Below are positions 9,662 through 21,100 of a stretch of DNA of 64,000 nucleotides, in pieces. Both the position numbers and the translations under genes were made by a program. The notes below the pieces were generated by a model. That model was not told the origin of the DNA. It did no database searches and was given only the letters and a program-made list of their open reading frames with translations. The stretch is from NCBI GenBank assembly GCA_023512835.1, contig CM042092.1:27787543-27851542 (forward strand), written 5' to 3'. Source of the stretch: Taxillus chinensis. Taxonomy: Eukaryota > Streptophyta > Magnoliopsida > Santalales > Loranthaceae. Position 1 is the stretch's first letter. Each line of letters begins with the position of its first letter.

Positions 9662-11168
9662 TGATAACGTGCATTTTATGCCGTTATTCTGGTGTTTATT
9701 TAGGATGTTAAGAGCATGATTAGAGCCTTATTATTTCATATATCATATATATTTGCTCTAACCCCTAGGAAGATGCTATTTGCAAATACATGCGTTTTTA
9801 AGCTGTTTTGGCAGATTTTGGAGCTCACTTTTGACATAGTAGATAGCCTCAAACAATTGGCGTGCAAGAACAAAAGTTTCTTAGAATGATGTCCTCTACC
9901 TACCACAGAAATTTCAGAGCATTTGGAGCTGCACGTGAATTCACCCATTTCACGTGCAAGCCTATTTTTGCCTCTCAGGCCTCTACAGGATGCAAGGAAG
10001 GTTGGGGAGAAGTTTGAGCTGATTTGGAGTTGCACGTGAATTCACCATATCACGTGCAAATTGACGTGCAGAGATACTTTTGGACCGATCCTATCGTTTT
10101 TCCATGCTGATCATTTGTTCCTGAAGGCCCAACTCCAAATTGTGGATGGAAGATAGAGATTTTAAAGTTTCGAGTGTTACTTATCAAAACTACATCGTTT
10201 TGATAGATGGGCTAGGTTACACACCTCAAGGCCCATCCAAACTCTATAAATACAAGCCTCCACGCCTCTGCTATGGATACCTAACCCCCCTACACATTTT
10301 TAGAGAGAGAGAGAGGCTCCACGACTTGGAGGTTGCTCCTTGACCTAGGAGAGCAGCCGTCGCAGCTGTCGCAGCCGTCGCGGATTTTGGAGCCTGGATT
10401 TGAAGCTTTGTTGCGCGTGTGGATTAGAAGAAGATGTTAAGCTTTTCTGCTTTGTGTTTGCTTGTAATCATGCGTGAGTAGTTCTTTTAATCTAGGGGAG
10501 CAATGTAGCCCCCTTATTGCTTTGCTGTGTTTATGAATATTGGGTTTGGATGATTGAGTTTTGCATGTTTTATGAATCTGTTCTTAATCTCTATCTTTGG
10601 ATGTACACCTTGGTATTTTTAGCCCTAGTCTGGGGCGGATTGAGATTCATAACTTATTTGTAATTGGTGTGATCATTATCCTTTTGCAAGTATGATTTAT
10701 TGGCTTTGCATGTTTGTGTGTTTAGATGACCATTCTGGCATACAACTCTTAAAAGGACCTCAATGACCATTTGTTGTCCTTGGCTTGTGTTTAGCATGTT
10801 TTCAATCAGACAACCCTAATACCATGAACCAGTAAAGATAACATAGGGAGGTGAAATTGTGACCCTAGATGCTTTTAATCCTTGAATCTTAATCCTAAAA
10901 TCAGTTTACTTTCTTTGTTTATTCAGAAAACCAAATAAAAATTAGATCTTTAGTTTAAAAAAGAAAACTTTTTGCCAAGACATTTTATAGAACAAGAGTA
11001 ATTGGGTGTTTTGATTTGAGAACTAGAAAACTAGGCTAATCCCTATGGGTTCGACCCCTTGCTTGCTGCTATTCTTTTAGTGCAAACTTAGGGAATTTAT
11101 TATCTTGAAGAGAGAGATTTAACGACATTAGCTAGCTCTTTTAGAGAGGCTAAAAATCCTGTCTGTCA
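9662..11168 (+). repeat. Solo LTR A, Athila family (1,507 bp)
   Basis: It runs from TGATAACGTGCATT to CTGTCTGTCA and is homologous along its length to the LTRs of the Athila element at 36393-37902 and 48087-49599, in opposite orientation. No internal sequence is attached. Perfect AAATA duplications flank it, so it arose by LTR-LTR recombination after insertion into the A-rich part of the M LTR. Confidence 0.92.
9927..10252 (+). promoter_or_regulatory. Promoter module of solo LTR A
   Basis: Four CACGTG cores lie between about 9930 and 10060 in GCACGTGAATTC contexts. The inverted repeat ATCAAAAC-TACATC-GTTTTGAT is at 10183-10204; the ACGT centre seen in T1 is ACAT here. A TATAAATA box is at 10245-10252. 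The order matches T1 and the other Athila LTRs. Confidence 0.65.
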
Positions 11169-11173
11169 AAATA
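11169..11173. other. Target site duplication AAATA, right of solo LTR A
   Basis: It pairs with 9657-9661. Confidence 0.9.
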
Positions 11174-12298
11174 CAAGGAAATATTAAGAGTTACATCAAA
11201 TATCAATATAAGTAAGCTGAAAAGTAATGAAGAAATAAGGGCTGAACCGACTTTGAAGCTTTGAACACCGAACTGCTGTGCGAATCCTGTCCACGCCGAT
11301 AGTCGCCTGTCCGAATTTCCAAATCACCAAGTTCCAATAGCATAAATGGCAAGAATCGGTAGGGATTTTGATTTGGAGATTGCAATGGTGTGTGGAGAGG
11401 AGAGAAGATGAAAAGCAAGAACCTTTTTCTGGGTTTTGGGTAGAAAACGTGGGAAAGGAGGATGATGTATATTTTGGATTCAGATTTTTTTTTTTGGGCT
11501 GGAATCGAGGAGAATGGGTGTAAGGAATAGGGAATGAAAAAAACAACTTTTTTTTTTGTTTTTGTTATGGAAACGTAAGAAGAGAACCAAACAGAGCTGG
11601 AATTGTTGTTTTTTTTGTTTCTTTTTGGGTAAAGAACTGCAACTAGGTGTCAGGGAAAAGGGATTGGAAAGACTTGGACGATAGGATAGGAGGAGTGCTG
11701 GGCGAAATTCTGGAATTAGGCAACTGGGCGTGAAGATGGCAGTAGGGTTCTCTCTTCTGTTTTTTTTTTTGGGTGGACGAGTGATCTCACTTTTCTGTCG
11801 TTCTTTTTTTTCTTCCTCAACTCTCTATTTTTTCTTTCTTTCTTTTCTCTCTCTGTTTGCGCTGGGATGAGGAATGGTAGCAGGTTTTTTCCAATGATGA
11901 TGGCTCTCTCCTTTTTTCCTTTTCCTCTTTTTTTTCTCTCCTCTTTTTTGTTTCTGCTCAACTCTCTTGCGCAGGGACGGACTCAGTCGTGATCTTTTCT
12001 CTTCTTGTGGACAGCAGACTGAGTTTTAAGGGCTGGCAGAAAATTTTTGGCTGGGCTCATTAATTGCTGCAATAAATGTTTTGTCGGGTGTATTATTATT
12101 TGCAGATCAGTGCTTGGTCGGGTGGACAGCTTATGCGGAAAAAGGGGAGCTCGTGATTGCCTTTTGAATTTGTATTTTAGCAGTGCATGTGACTGACAGG
12201 TTGTTGAGAAATGATTCCTTGTCAGGTGGCCAGCGCAGAAGACGGGTCTCGTGAAGCCAGCGAGAAAAAAAACAAAGCCAGCGAGAAAAGCCAGCAAT

Positions 12299-12779
12299 AA
12301 AAGCCATCAGCGACGGTCAAAAGGTAAAGGGTCAAAATGTCGGCAGGGTCGAAGTGTCGGCAGGGTCGAAGCTTCGGTGGGACGAAATTTCGGTAGGTCG
12401 AAGGTCAACGGTCAACGGGTCGAAGTGTCGGCAGGTCGAATGTCAACGGTCAACAGGTCGAAGGCTTACAGGCGTCCGGGTCAAAGTTCGAAGGTCGGAG
12501 TGTCGGTAGGTAAGGTTTATAGGCTTCGCGTGTCCAGGGTCGAAGGGTCGAAGGTCGAAGTGTCGGCAGGTCAACGGTCAACGGCCAACGGGTCGAAGGT
12601 TCGCAGGTCAAGGCGTCGTAAGTCGCGGGTCGAAGGCGTCGCAGGTCGGCATCGTAAGTCGTGGGCGTCGTAAGTCGCGGGGTTCAAAGGTCCGAAGGGG
12701 CGAGTCGTGGGTCGGAGTGTCGGCAACGGGGCTTCAAGGGTCAAGGGTTGAAGGGTCGAAGGTCAGAGTGTTGGCAGCG
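12299..12779 (-). promoter_or_regulatory. TTGAC/TTCGAC repeat array in the M LTR
   Basis: The plus strand reads GGTCAACGGTCAACGGGTCGAAG-type repeats, so the M sense strand carries many TTGACC (W-box core) and TTCGACC units. The array resumes at 15071-15160 after the inserted solo LTR D. The G LTR has a related array at 51180-51510 upstream of a TATA-like box. WRKY binding is inferred from the known TTGAC(C/T) core. Confidence 0.6.
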
Positions 12780-12907
12780 GGGCTTCGAGGCTTTGAATCT
12801 TTGAGGCTTCGAGGCTTCGAGGCTTCGAGGCTTCGATGCTTCGAGGCTTCGAGGCTTCGGGGCTTCGAGGCGTCGAGGCTTCGGGGCTTCGATGCTTCGG
12901 GGCTTCG
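12780..12907. repeat. Octamer minisatellite GGCTTCGA
   Basis: About 15 head-to-tail, slightly varied copies of GGCTTCGA lie in the M LTR. Solo LTR D is inserted in this array, and the octamers continue briefly after it (CTTCGAGGCTTCG from 15071). Confidence 0.85.
12903..12907. other. Target site duplication CTTCG, left of solo LTR D
   Basis: CTTCG is also present at 15071-15075. The target is itself a CTTCG-rich repeat, so the match is weaker evidence than usual; the TG...CA ends support it. Confidence 0.75.
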
Positions 12908-15070
12908 TGTAAAGACTCGTATTTGGGTAGTTTTGAGAGATAGTCATTCTATGGGAATGTAACTATCTGGACGGTAGTGTAGTCGTCGATGTGAGCATTT
13001 TGACTGTACTTGGACCCGATTCCGAGTCGGGGCCCCGTTTGACCCGATTGTTGACTTTTTGGGGTCTATTGGTTGACTTTGCGTTTGAGCGGTCATTTGG
13101 GTGTACTAATATCTGTAGTATTGTACTCGTCATTTCGAGCGTTTGACCGTAGTTTGACTCAATTTGGAGTTCGGGACCTTGGAGGTTAATTATTGACCGG
13201 GTCAATGGTTGACTAGGTCGGTTGACCGGCAAAAATATAAATAGGGGAAAGAGAGCTTCCACGTTACGTTTCGGCGTTCAAGTTTCCGTTGGAGAGCTTA
13301 GAGAGAGAAAAGAGAGAAGGAAGCTTGGAGGCCTTGGCGATTTGGGGCGTTTTGAGCTCGTTCAAGCATCAAGAATCATTCCGAGGTGTTCCATTGATTC
13401 TTCACCCTTTTCTTCTTTTTTTTGGATTAACATGTAAGAATTTGATGAAATCATGCAAATTCGGTTGAACCCTAGAATTTGGGGAAAAACCAATTTTGGG
13501 TTGAATCTTGTATTTAAATGCTTCGGAGGGGTAAGACGTGATTTAAAAACCTAATATATAGTATTAGGTATGAGTTTTATGAGATTCAGGTTGAATCCAG
13601 GCGAGAAAAAGAAAAACGATGATGAACGGAATGTATGAACCGGGTAGAAACAAGAGATGAGATCGACTGAAATTGGAAATTTCGAATGGCGGTTCAAGGT
13701 TCGAAGGTTCAAGGTAGGTTCGATTAGTGTAATTTCGAGTGTCGAATGTGAAATTTTCGAGTGTCGTTTAAGGTTCGAAGGTACTTCGAAGGGAGTTTCA
13801 AGGCTTATGGGTACTTAAGGTAGTTTTCAAGGTAGTTCGAGTGTAGGTTCGAGAGTCGAGGCGTTCGAAAAGAGATTCGAAATGCAGTTGAAATGCAGAT
13901 TCGAAAATGTAGTTTCACCGGCGATTGAAATACAGCTTGATGGATCGGACCTATTTACATTGCAACCTATACCCAAAGTATTATACTTAAGTTACAATGT
14001 AAATAACGAAATACCCCCATTTGGATTCAAAGAAAAATACTAGAAAAATTAATTCCCATTATTTCAAAATGTGAAATTTGGGATTTAGTGTAAAATCTTG
14101 GAAAAACCCAAAAGTTCGTAGTGGTGAATTTTTGGAAAGTGGGGTTAGACATCTCGGAAAAATCCCCAAAAATCAGATTATCTTATTTATGCTATGGGAA
14201 CCCAATGCCGGGACTTTTAATTTCAAGAAAATAGCCGCTATGGGTACTTCCTTCATAAATCAAGGATTGAGGATTTACTTGTGGAGACCGGCTACGGTCC
14301 AAAGGAAATGTCGAGAATGACATGCCATACTCATGTTAGTATGTTATGTGGGGTATTGGGGCATGGACTCGTGACTTGTTTGGGTTCTCACCGTGATGCA
14401 CCGATGGTCTATGTGGTTGACATGGCGGCATATGCACCGATGGCAGGCCGGTGTGGCGACTGTCCGGGCATATAGCGCGTGGTAGGGCTGAGTGCCCCGA
14501 GCCGGGATCCTAGTGAGGATCGTGGACAAGCCGTCCTGTGTGGGCAGCTAGGTCCCGATGTTTGTTTGCAGGCCGAGTCCTCGATGATTGTGCACACTAC
14601 ACAAGGCACGAGTACACAGAGCATGTAGTATAGACTTGAATGTTTGCATGATGTGGAGTGTCGAGGTCACCTACTGAGCTTGTCGCTCACCCCTACTTGT
14701 TGTTTACCTTTTTCAGGTGTGACCCGAGACTAGTGGAGGACTTTCTTCCAAGAGGACGTGCCCACTACTCTGATGTATGATGCAGTACTGTATTCTGTAT
14801 TCTGTATCCCGGACATGGGTCCGTGGACAGTTGTATTTGCATACTGTTTGTGATGTGATGTCGGTATGACTGTTTGACTTAATGTGTGCATGATGATATA
14901 TGGGAAAGTACAGGATTACCCTTGATGTATGATGTATAGGGTTGCGTTTGAGACAGCACCCGCGGTATAGTCTCTATTGGTGCTAGTCACCAACCCCTTG
15001 ACCTTTCGGGTGCGGGCAAGGGGAAGTCATGTACCCGGTTCCGGGTTCCCTGGAATTCGGGGGCGTGACA
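12908..15070 (+). repeat. Solo LTR D, Tekay-like (2,163 bp)
   Basis: It runs from TGTAAAGACTCGTATTTGGG to GGGGGCGTGACA and is homologous to solo LTR E (52549-54797) along its length. Termini resemble T1. The TATA box TATAAATAG is at 13236-13244. Upstream, between about 13030 and 13230, eight TTGAC(C/T) motifs occur on the plus strand. No internal region follows. Confidence 0.9.
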
Positions 15071-15075
15071 CTTCG
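15071..15075. other. Target site duplication CTTCG, right of solo LTR D
   Basis: It pairs with 12903-12907. Confidence 0.75.
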
Positions 15076-15645
15076 AGGCTTCGAAGGTCAATGGGTCGAA
15101 GTGTCGGCAGGTCAACGGTCAACGGTCAACGGTCAACGCCGAAGTTTTAATTACCTTCTTACCTTTCACCTAAAATGCAAAAATGGATAACTTTCCAGGG
15201 ATTGTTTGGGGAGATCCGTATTCGCCTAAATTGACGCTTTGAAGAATTTCGCATGGCCACTTTTTCGGGTGATTTGGACTAGGGGCATTGACCGTCTTTT
15301 GGCAAGTTTCGACTTTTTCCAACGAAAGTTGTTTTGGCCATAACTTCTTCATTTTAAGTCCGATTTGAGCTCCGTCAAGTGCGTTGGTATCCAATTTTTA
15401 TCCTCTATCACCTGGTGTTGGTCTTGGGGTTCTTCAAGGACTTGTAGCAGAAGTCATTAATTTTGAACTCCCCCGTCTGTGTCAATTGTATCCATCTCGT
15501 CCAAATTGGGGCTACCATCAATTCCGAACCATTCCTTGGAAGTATGGGATCGTTGTGGACCTATTCAACAAGGTATATGGCATGGGCAGAAAGGTATATC
15601 AAAATGGGGTTAGTATGTCCAACCCGGACAAAATGGGGTCTAACA

Positions 15646-17933
15646 CCAGTAGCCGCATACGCCGCACCTGCACCTATCCCGCAATTCCAACCTTTCCAAT
15701 TCCAAGCAAGACCCCAATATCCTTACCCAGCTCCACAATTTCCTCAAATACCTACCCCAGCACCAGTCCAAGCACCCGTCTGAAGCCCATCTACTGACCC
15801 GAGACCAAATCAAGCTCCTAAGAAGCACCAGGAGTTTGACCCAATCCCTATGACTTATGCTGAACTGTACCCAAGGCTCCTTGAGGCAAGATTAGTAGTC
15901 CCTTCCCATGTGGGAGAGCTGAAACTGCCGTATCCAAATTGGTACAAACCAGACCTTTGTTGCGTATATCATGCTGGTGCCGTAGGACACAATGTTGAGG
16001 GTTGCATCGCATTTAAAAGGAAAGTCCAAGCATTAAAAGATGCTCACTGGTTGGATTTCGCGACGCTATCCAATTCCCCGAGTGTTAACAATAACCCATT
16101 GCCAGAACACTCTAATAGTGTTACTACCATCACCTCGGAAGCTAGGATTGCGAAGATCTCCTACGTACACATGCAAAGGGACCAATTGTTTCAGTTTTTA
16201 CTCAAGTACGGATATTTGTTGACCAGATCAACTATTGACGGTGAAGAAGGGACCGAACAACAGAAAAGGTGTCTATTCCATGAGATGGCTCCAGGACATG
16301 ACATTAACAATTGTAAGACCTTTGAAAGTGCTATTCAGGAATTGATGGATTATCGAAGGATCGAAATTTCAAAACAGTGTATCGACTCATCCATCCAGAT
16401 GGTCCAAGGAGATAATGCAGACGGTTTCATAGGCATGCCCAAGCCTCTCAGGATTTACACTACGACTCCAGAAATACCCCTGTTGCCCCATGGGATCCAG
16501 CCTCTCACAATTCATATTCCCCCGCAACCTTCCTACAAAAATGAGAAAGAAGTTCCTTGGACGTACGATTGTGAAGCAGTTGTACAAGGGAACACCCAAG
16601 CAAGGAAGATAACTCGGAGCAGATATCCCTATGCACCTGATGTCATCGACCAATCGAAGAAAGGAAAAGCTATAGGGAAGGATATCTCGCCTGCATCAGA
16701 ACCAGCCAAAGAGGAAATTCAGATTACTGAAGAAGACACTGCTGAGTTTTTGAAATTGATTAAGCATAGTGAATATAACATTGTGGAGCAACTAAGTAAA
16801 CAACCGGCTCAGATCTCCTTGCTTTTGCTGCTAAAGGACTCCACTCCATACCGTGAAGCATTGATGAAGGTCCTTAGCAAAGCTTACATCCCGCCCACTA
16901 TTTCAATAGAGAACATGGATACAATTGCTGGTAACCTCATCATCGACAACTTCATATCATTCAGCGAGGATGAATTGCCGCAGGAGGGCAAGGGTCACAT
17001 CAAGGCTTTGCATATCTCAGTCAAATGCAAAGAACACACCATCTCCCGAGTACTGATTGATAATGGGTCCGCTGTTAACATTATGCCCTTACAAATATTA
17101 CAACAACTGCCCATAGATTCTTCATACATGCGGTCAAGAAACATGGTAGTTCGAGCCTTTGACGGGGGAAAAAGAGAAGTAACAGGAACTTTGGATATTC
17201 CATTACTGATTGGGCCTACAGTATTCTCAGTTGAATTTTAGATCTTGGATATTGTGCCATACTACAGCTGCTTGTTGGGAAGTCTATGGATTCACACAGC
17301 AGGAGCGGTACCTTCTACTCTGCACTAGAAATTGAAATTCGTGATTGACGATCACCTAATTTGTGTATCCGGGGAGACAGACCTGTTGGTAACCAAGCCG
17401 TCATCCATGCCTTGTATTGATAGTGGGGAAGATGCACCAGAATGTTCTTTTCGGGCATTTGAGGTTGTTAATGTTACCTATGTGACAAAGCCTAGTTTAT
17501 ATCAAAGGATAGGAGCTCAACTGTCCAAAGCCATAAAGATGATTGCACATACGATGATCAGGCAAGGATACAAGCCAGGACTCGGGCTTGGGGCATCTTC
17601 TCAGGGCATGAAGGACCCATTACGCATCCGGGGCACGACAGAACAATATGGGTTGAGCTACAAACCCACCAAAGCAGACCGACAGAGGGAAACCTCCAGG
17701 AAGAGGGAAGTTAGAATGGCCAAGTTGCAGAAGCGACCTATCCAAGAGGAGCAAATGACATATCCATCCTTAAAAGACATGTTCTACAGTAAAGGGTTTA
17801 CTTATCAAGAGAAGGCTGCGGTCATTGCTGCTATGGAGAGCGAGGAACCAGAAGCAGGCTAGGTGGTGTTCGTGCAGGAAGGAACTCCAGGACAGCCTCT
17901 CAATAATTGGACTAGCACATATCTCCCTGTGAT
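15646..17933 (+). pseudogene. gag-pro: gag-protease with G-patch domain (Tat/Ogre type), truncated and with nonsense codons
   Basis: One frame runs through the region but contains stops at 15781 (TGA), 17239 (TAG), 17326 (TAG) and 17860 (TAG). The N-terminus of Gag is missing because M inserted at 15645. After a Pro/Gln-rich stretch come two Tat-type knuckle motifs, CCVYHAGAVGHNVEGC (about 15957) and CLFHEMAPGHDINNC (about 16269). A retropepsin motif, VLIDNGSAVNIMPL, is near 17050; the DNGS form is usual for Tat. A glycine-rich G-patch (IRQGYKPGLGLGASSQGM) is near 17558, as known in Ogre-type polyproteins. The frame leads into a candidate splice donor at 17934. Gag and protease would build and mature the particle; this copy cannot. 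Confidence 0.85.
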
Positions 17934-18132
17934 GTAATCCTTGGGGGAATTCTATTTGGATATTTGTTTGTTTTCACTTTTATGCCTCTTTCAGTGTTTA
18001 AAAAATAGTTTATGTCTCTTTGAGATGCTTTGTTTTCAATAAAGTATGTTTTTCAAAAAAATGGTGCATTGCATTTCATTATCATGGGCATATCATATTT
18101 TTCTATCAACTTATTGATCTTTTCACAAACAG
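17934..18132 (+). other. Candidate Ogre-type intron between protease/G-patch and RT (199 bp)
   Basis: A GT donor (GAT|GTAATCC) and an AG acceptor after a pyrimidine-rich run (TCTTTTCACAAACAG|GTACC) bound an AT-rich stretch full of stops. Joining the exons keeps one frame: the codon split is AT|G, followed by TAC CTT GAA, the known RT-side reading frame. Introns at this place are documented for Ogre elements; splicing here is inferred. Confidence 0.6.
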
Positions 18133-21100
18133 GTACCTTGAATTCAACGAGGGTGTGACAAATAATAATGAGGCGGGATGCCCAAAGTTTGACCAAAGTC
18201 CAGATTGGGAGAGATCAGTGTATGAGGCAGGTGAGGCTGAATCAGAAGAGGAGGTTGACTTACCCGAAGATATCCTCCGACTGTTAAAAAAGGAAGACCA
18301 GCTCAAGACCCCAAGTGAGGACCCTATAGAAACAGTAAACGTGGGAATAGACGTAGAACCAAAACGGCTCAAAGTGAGTTCTTCATTATCCACGGAGATC
18401 AAGGGGCAGTTAATTGAATTGTTGACCAGCTTCAAGGATGTGTTTGCCTAGTCCTATCAAGATATGCCAGGTCTGAATCCAGATATTGTGCAATACGAAA
18501 TACCACTGAAGCCAGAATGTCAGCTGGTCCAACAGAAGCTACGAAGGATGAGACCCCAGATGATATTAAAGATCAAAGAGGAGATCAAAAAGCAGTGGGA
18601 TGCCGGTTTCCTTAGTGTGGCTCATTATCCGGAATGGGTGGCAAACATTGTGCTAGTACCGAAGAAATGGGGAAAAATTCGGGTATGCGTCGACTACCGA
18701 GATCTAAATAAGGCAAGCCCAAAAGATAATTTTCCACTTCCACATATTGATACTCTGGTGGACAACACGGCGAAGCATGCTCTATTTTCATTTATGGATG
18801 GATTCTCGGGCTATAACCAAATCCAGATGGCCCCTGAACACAAGGAGCAGACAACCTTTACGACATTATGGGGCACTTTCTGTTACAATGTGATGCCATT
18901 CGGACTCAAGAATGCAGGGGCCACCTATCAAAGAGCCATGGTGACGTTGTTTCACGATATGATGCATAAGGAGGTGGAAGTGTATGTGGATAACATGATA
19001 GCCAAATCAGCAAGTACGGAAAGTCATGTTGAGGTACTCCGTAAACTTTTCCAAAGGTTGCGAAAGTATCAACTCAAGTTGAATCCGGAGAAGTGTACCT
19101 TTGGTGCTACATCGGGTAAGCTGTTAGGCTTTATAGTTAGTGAGAAAGGGATAGAGATTGACCCCGACAAGATTCGGGCCATCCAGGAGATGTCACTGCC
19201 AAGCACGGTTAGGGAAGTCAGGAGTTTTTTGGGGCATTTGAACTACATTGCTAGGTTCATTTCTCAGTTAACGGCCATATGTGAACCGTTATTTAAATCA
19301 CTACGAAAGGATAATCCAGAAGTTTGGAATGAAGCATGTCAGGAGGCCTTTGACAAGATTAAGCAGTACTTGATAAATCCGCCAATCCTGGTTCCACCAG
19401 TACCTAACGAACCACTTATCCTATATCTAACTGTCCAAGGCTCATCAATGGGTTCTGTATTGGGGCAACACGATGCTTCAGGAAGGAAGGAGCAAGCAAT
19501 TTATTACTTGAGTAAGAAGTTTACTCCTGGTGAAGCAAAGTATACTCCATTGGAAAAGGCTTGTTGCGCTCTAGTTTGGACTATCCGGCGATTAAGACAG
19601 TACACCCTCTATCATACGACATGGCTTATTGCGAAGCATGACCCGCTCAAATACTTATTGGAAAAACCATCAATTTCTGGGAGGATCGCCAAGTGGCAGT
19701 TGTTGTTATCCGAATATGATATTGTGTACGTGTCTCAGAAAGCCATAAAAGGAAGTGTCATAGCTGACTATCTTGCAGAAAGGGCCTTGGAAGACTATGA
19801 GCCAATGAATGTAGGATTCCCCGATGAGCATATCAATATCATTGAAGAAGAGTCTGACTCATGGATCATGTGGTTTGACGGTGCCTCCAGTCTATTGGGG
19901 CATGGTATTGGGGCCATCCTGATATCCCTAAAGGGTGAGCATTTCCCCATGGCAACCAAGTTAACATTTCCATGTACAAATAATGTGGCCGAGTATGAAG
20001 CATGTTTGATGGGTCTTCGAGAAGCTATTAATCAAAAAATCAAGAAATTACAAGTCTTTGGGGATTCAGCCCTTGTGATTTTTCAAGTAAGAAATGAGTG
20101 GGAAACCCGGAATCACAAATTGATCCCATATCAGAAGCTTATCTCTAGACTACTCGAGCAGTTCGAGGAGATTACCTTTGAGCACATGCCAAGAGAGCAT
20201 AATCAGATTCCCGATGCACTGGCAACCCTAGCCTCCCTTATTCGGCTAGATACAAAATTAGAAGTTCAATCCTTTGACATTCATATACGAGACACGCCAG
20301 CTCACTGTATGGCTATTGAAGGAGATCCAGAAGAAAAGCCTTGGTATCATGATCTTAGACAATACCTGCTCAAGCAAGAATATCCCAAAGGAGCTTCCGA
20401 CACAGACAAGAGGAACATTCGGTGGACTGCGATGAAGTATTACCTTGATGGCTCCATCCTATATCGACGAAATCACAATATGGTGCTATTGCGTTGTGTC
20501 GAAAAGGAGGAGTCATCGCAACTAATGAAGGAACTTCATGAACGGAGTTGTGGTTCACACGCAAACGGGTATGCACTGGCAAGACAACTTATGAGAATGG
20601 GTTACTACTGGGTCACAATGGAGAAGGACTGCATTGATTATATACGCAAGTGTTTCAAATGTCAAATATACGGCGATAAGATTCAAGCACCGTCATCTCA
20701 GTTGCATGTGATAACTTCACCATGGCCTTTCTCACTCTGGGGCATGGACGTCATCGGACCTATATCACCGAAGGCATCTAATTGACATTGTTTCATCTTG
20801 GTGGCCATTGATTACTTCACTAAATGGGTGGAAGCCACATCTTACGCCAATGTGACACAAGCAGTGGTGGTCAAGTTTGTTCGCAATAATATCATATGCC
20901 GTTATGGACTCCCAAAGCAAATCATCACAGACAATGCGATGAACTTGAACAATCGAATGATGGGTAATCTGTGTGAGCAGTTCAAGATCCAGCACCGAAA
21001 TTCAACCACATACAGACCCAAGATGAATGGGGCAGTCGAAGCAGCTAACAAGAATATCAAGAATATTATCAGAAAGATGACTGGGACATACAAGGATTGG

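Larger units (their letters stand above)
7726..15645 (-). mobile_element. M: 5' part of a Tat-type Ty3/gypsy retrotransposon, minus strand
   Basis: On the minus strand, an LTR (15645 to 8665) is followed by a PBS, a leader and an ORF fragment, then T1 cuts it at 7725. LTR end, PBS and leader match the plus-strand element G at 55080-55760 over hundreds of bases, and the LTR end also matches F. Its 5' terminus (TGTTAGACCCC) abuts the gag of F, so M inserted into F. Its gag, pol and 3' LTR should lie left of the window. Its LTR was later hit by two further LTR elements that are now solo LTRs. Confidence 0.85.
8665..15645 (-). repeat. 5' LTR of M, interrupted by two solo LTRs (net about 3.3 kb)
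   Basis: The LTR starts TGTTAGACCCC at 15645 and ends GATGACA at 8665, read on the minus strand. Removing the solo LTRs and their target duplications leaves about 3,301 bp. Its first part (15645-15160) matches the start of the G LTR (50835-51120), for example GGTCAATGCCCC. Its last 250 bases match the ends of the F and G LTRs. It contains W-box-like arrays (12299-12907 and 15071-15160) and a T-rich (A-rich on minus) low-complexity tract at 9080-9600. Confidence 0.82.

Noticed and set aside
9104..9719. Lys- or Phe-rich frames around 9104-9719
   Set aside because: Produced by poly-T/poly-A runs of the Tat LTR, not coding.
12251..12962. Open frames rich in Arg, Ser, Gly and Lys
   Set aside because: They are by-products of GTCGAAG and GGCTTCGA repeats; no domain or start context.
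15384..15645. Upstream extension of F gag to 15384
   Set aside because: Sequence left of 15646 matches the start of the M and G LTRs on the other strand, so the apparent frame crosses an insertion junction.
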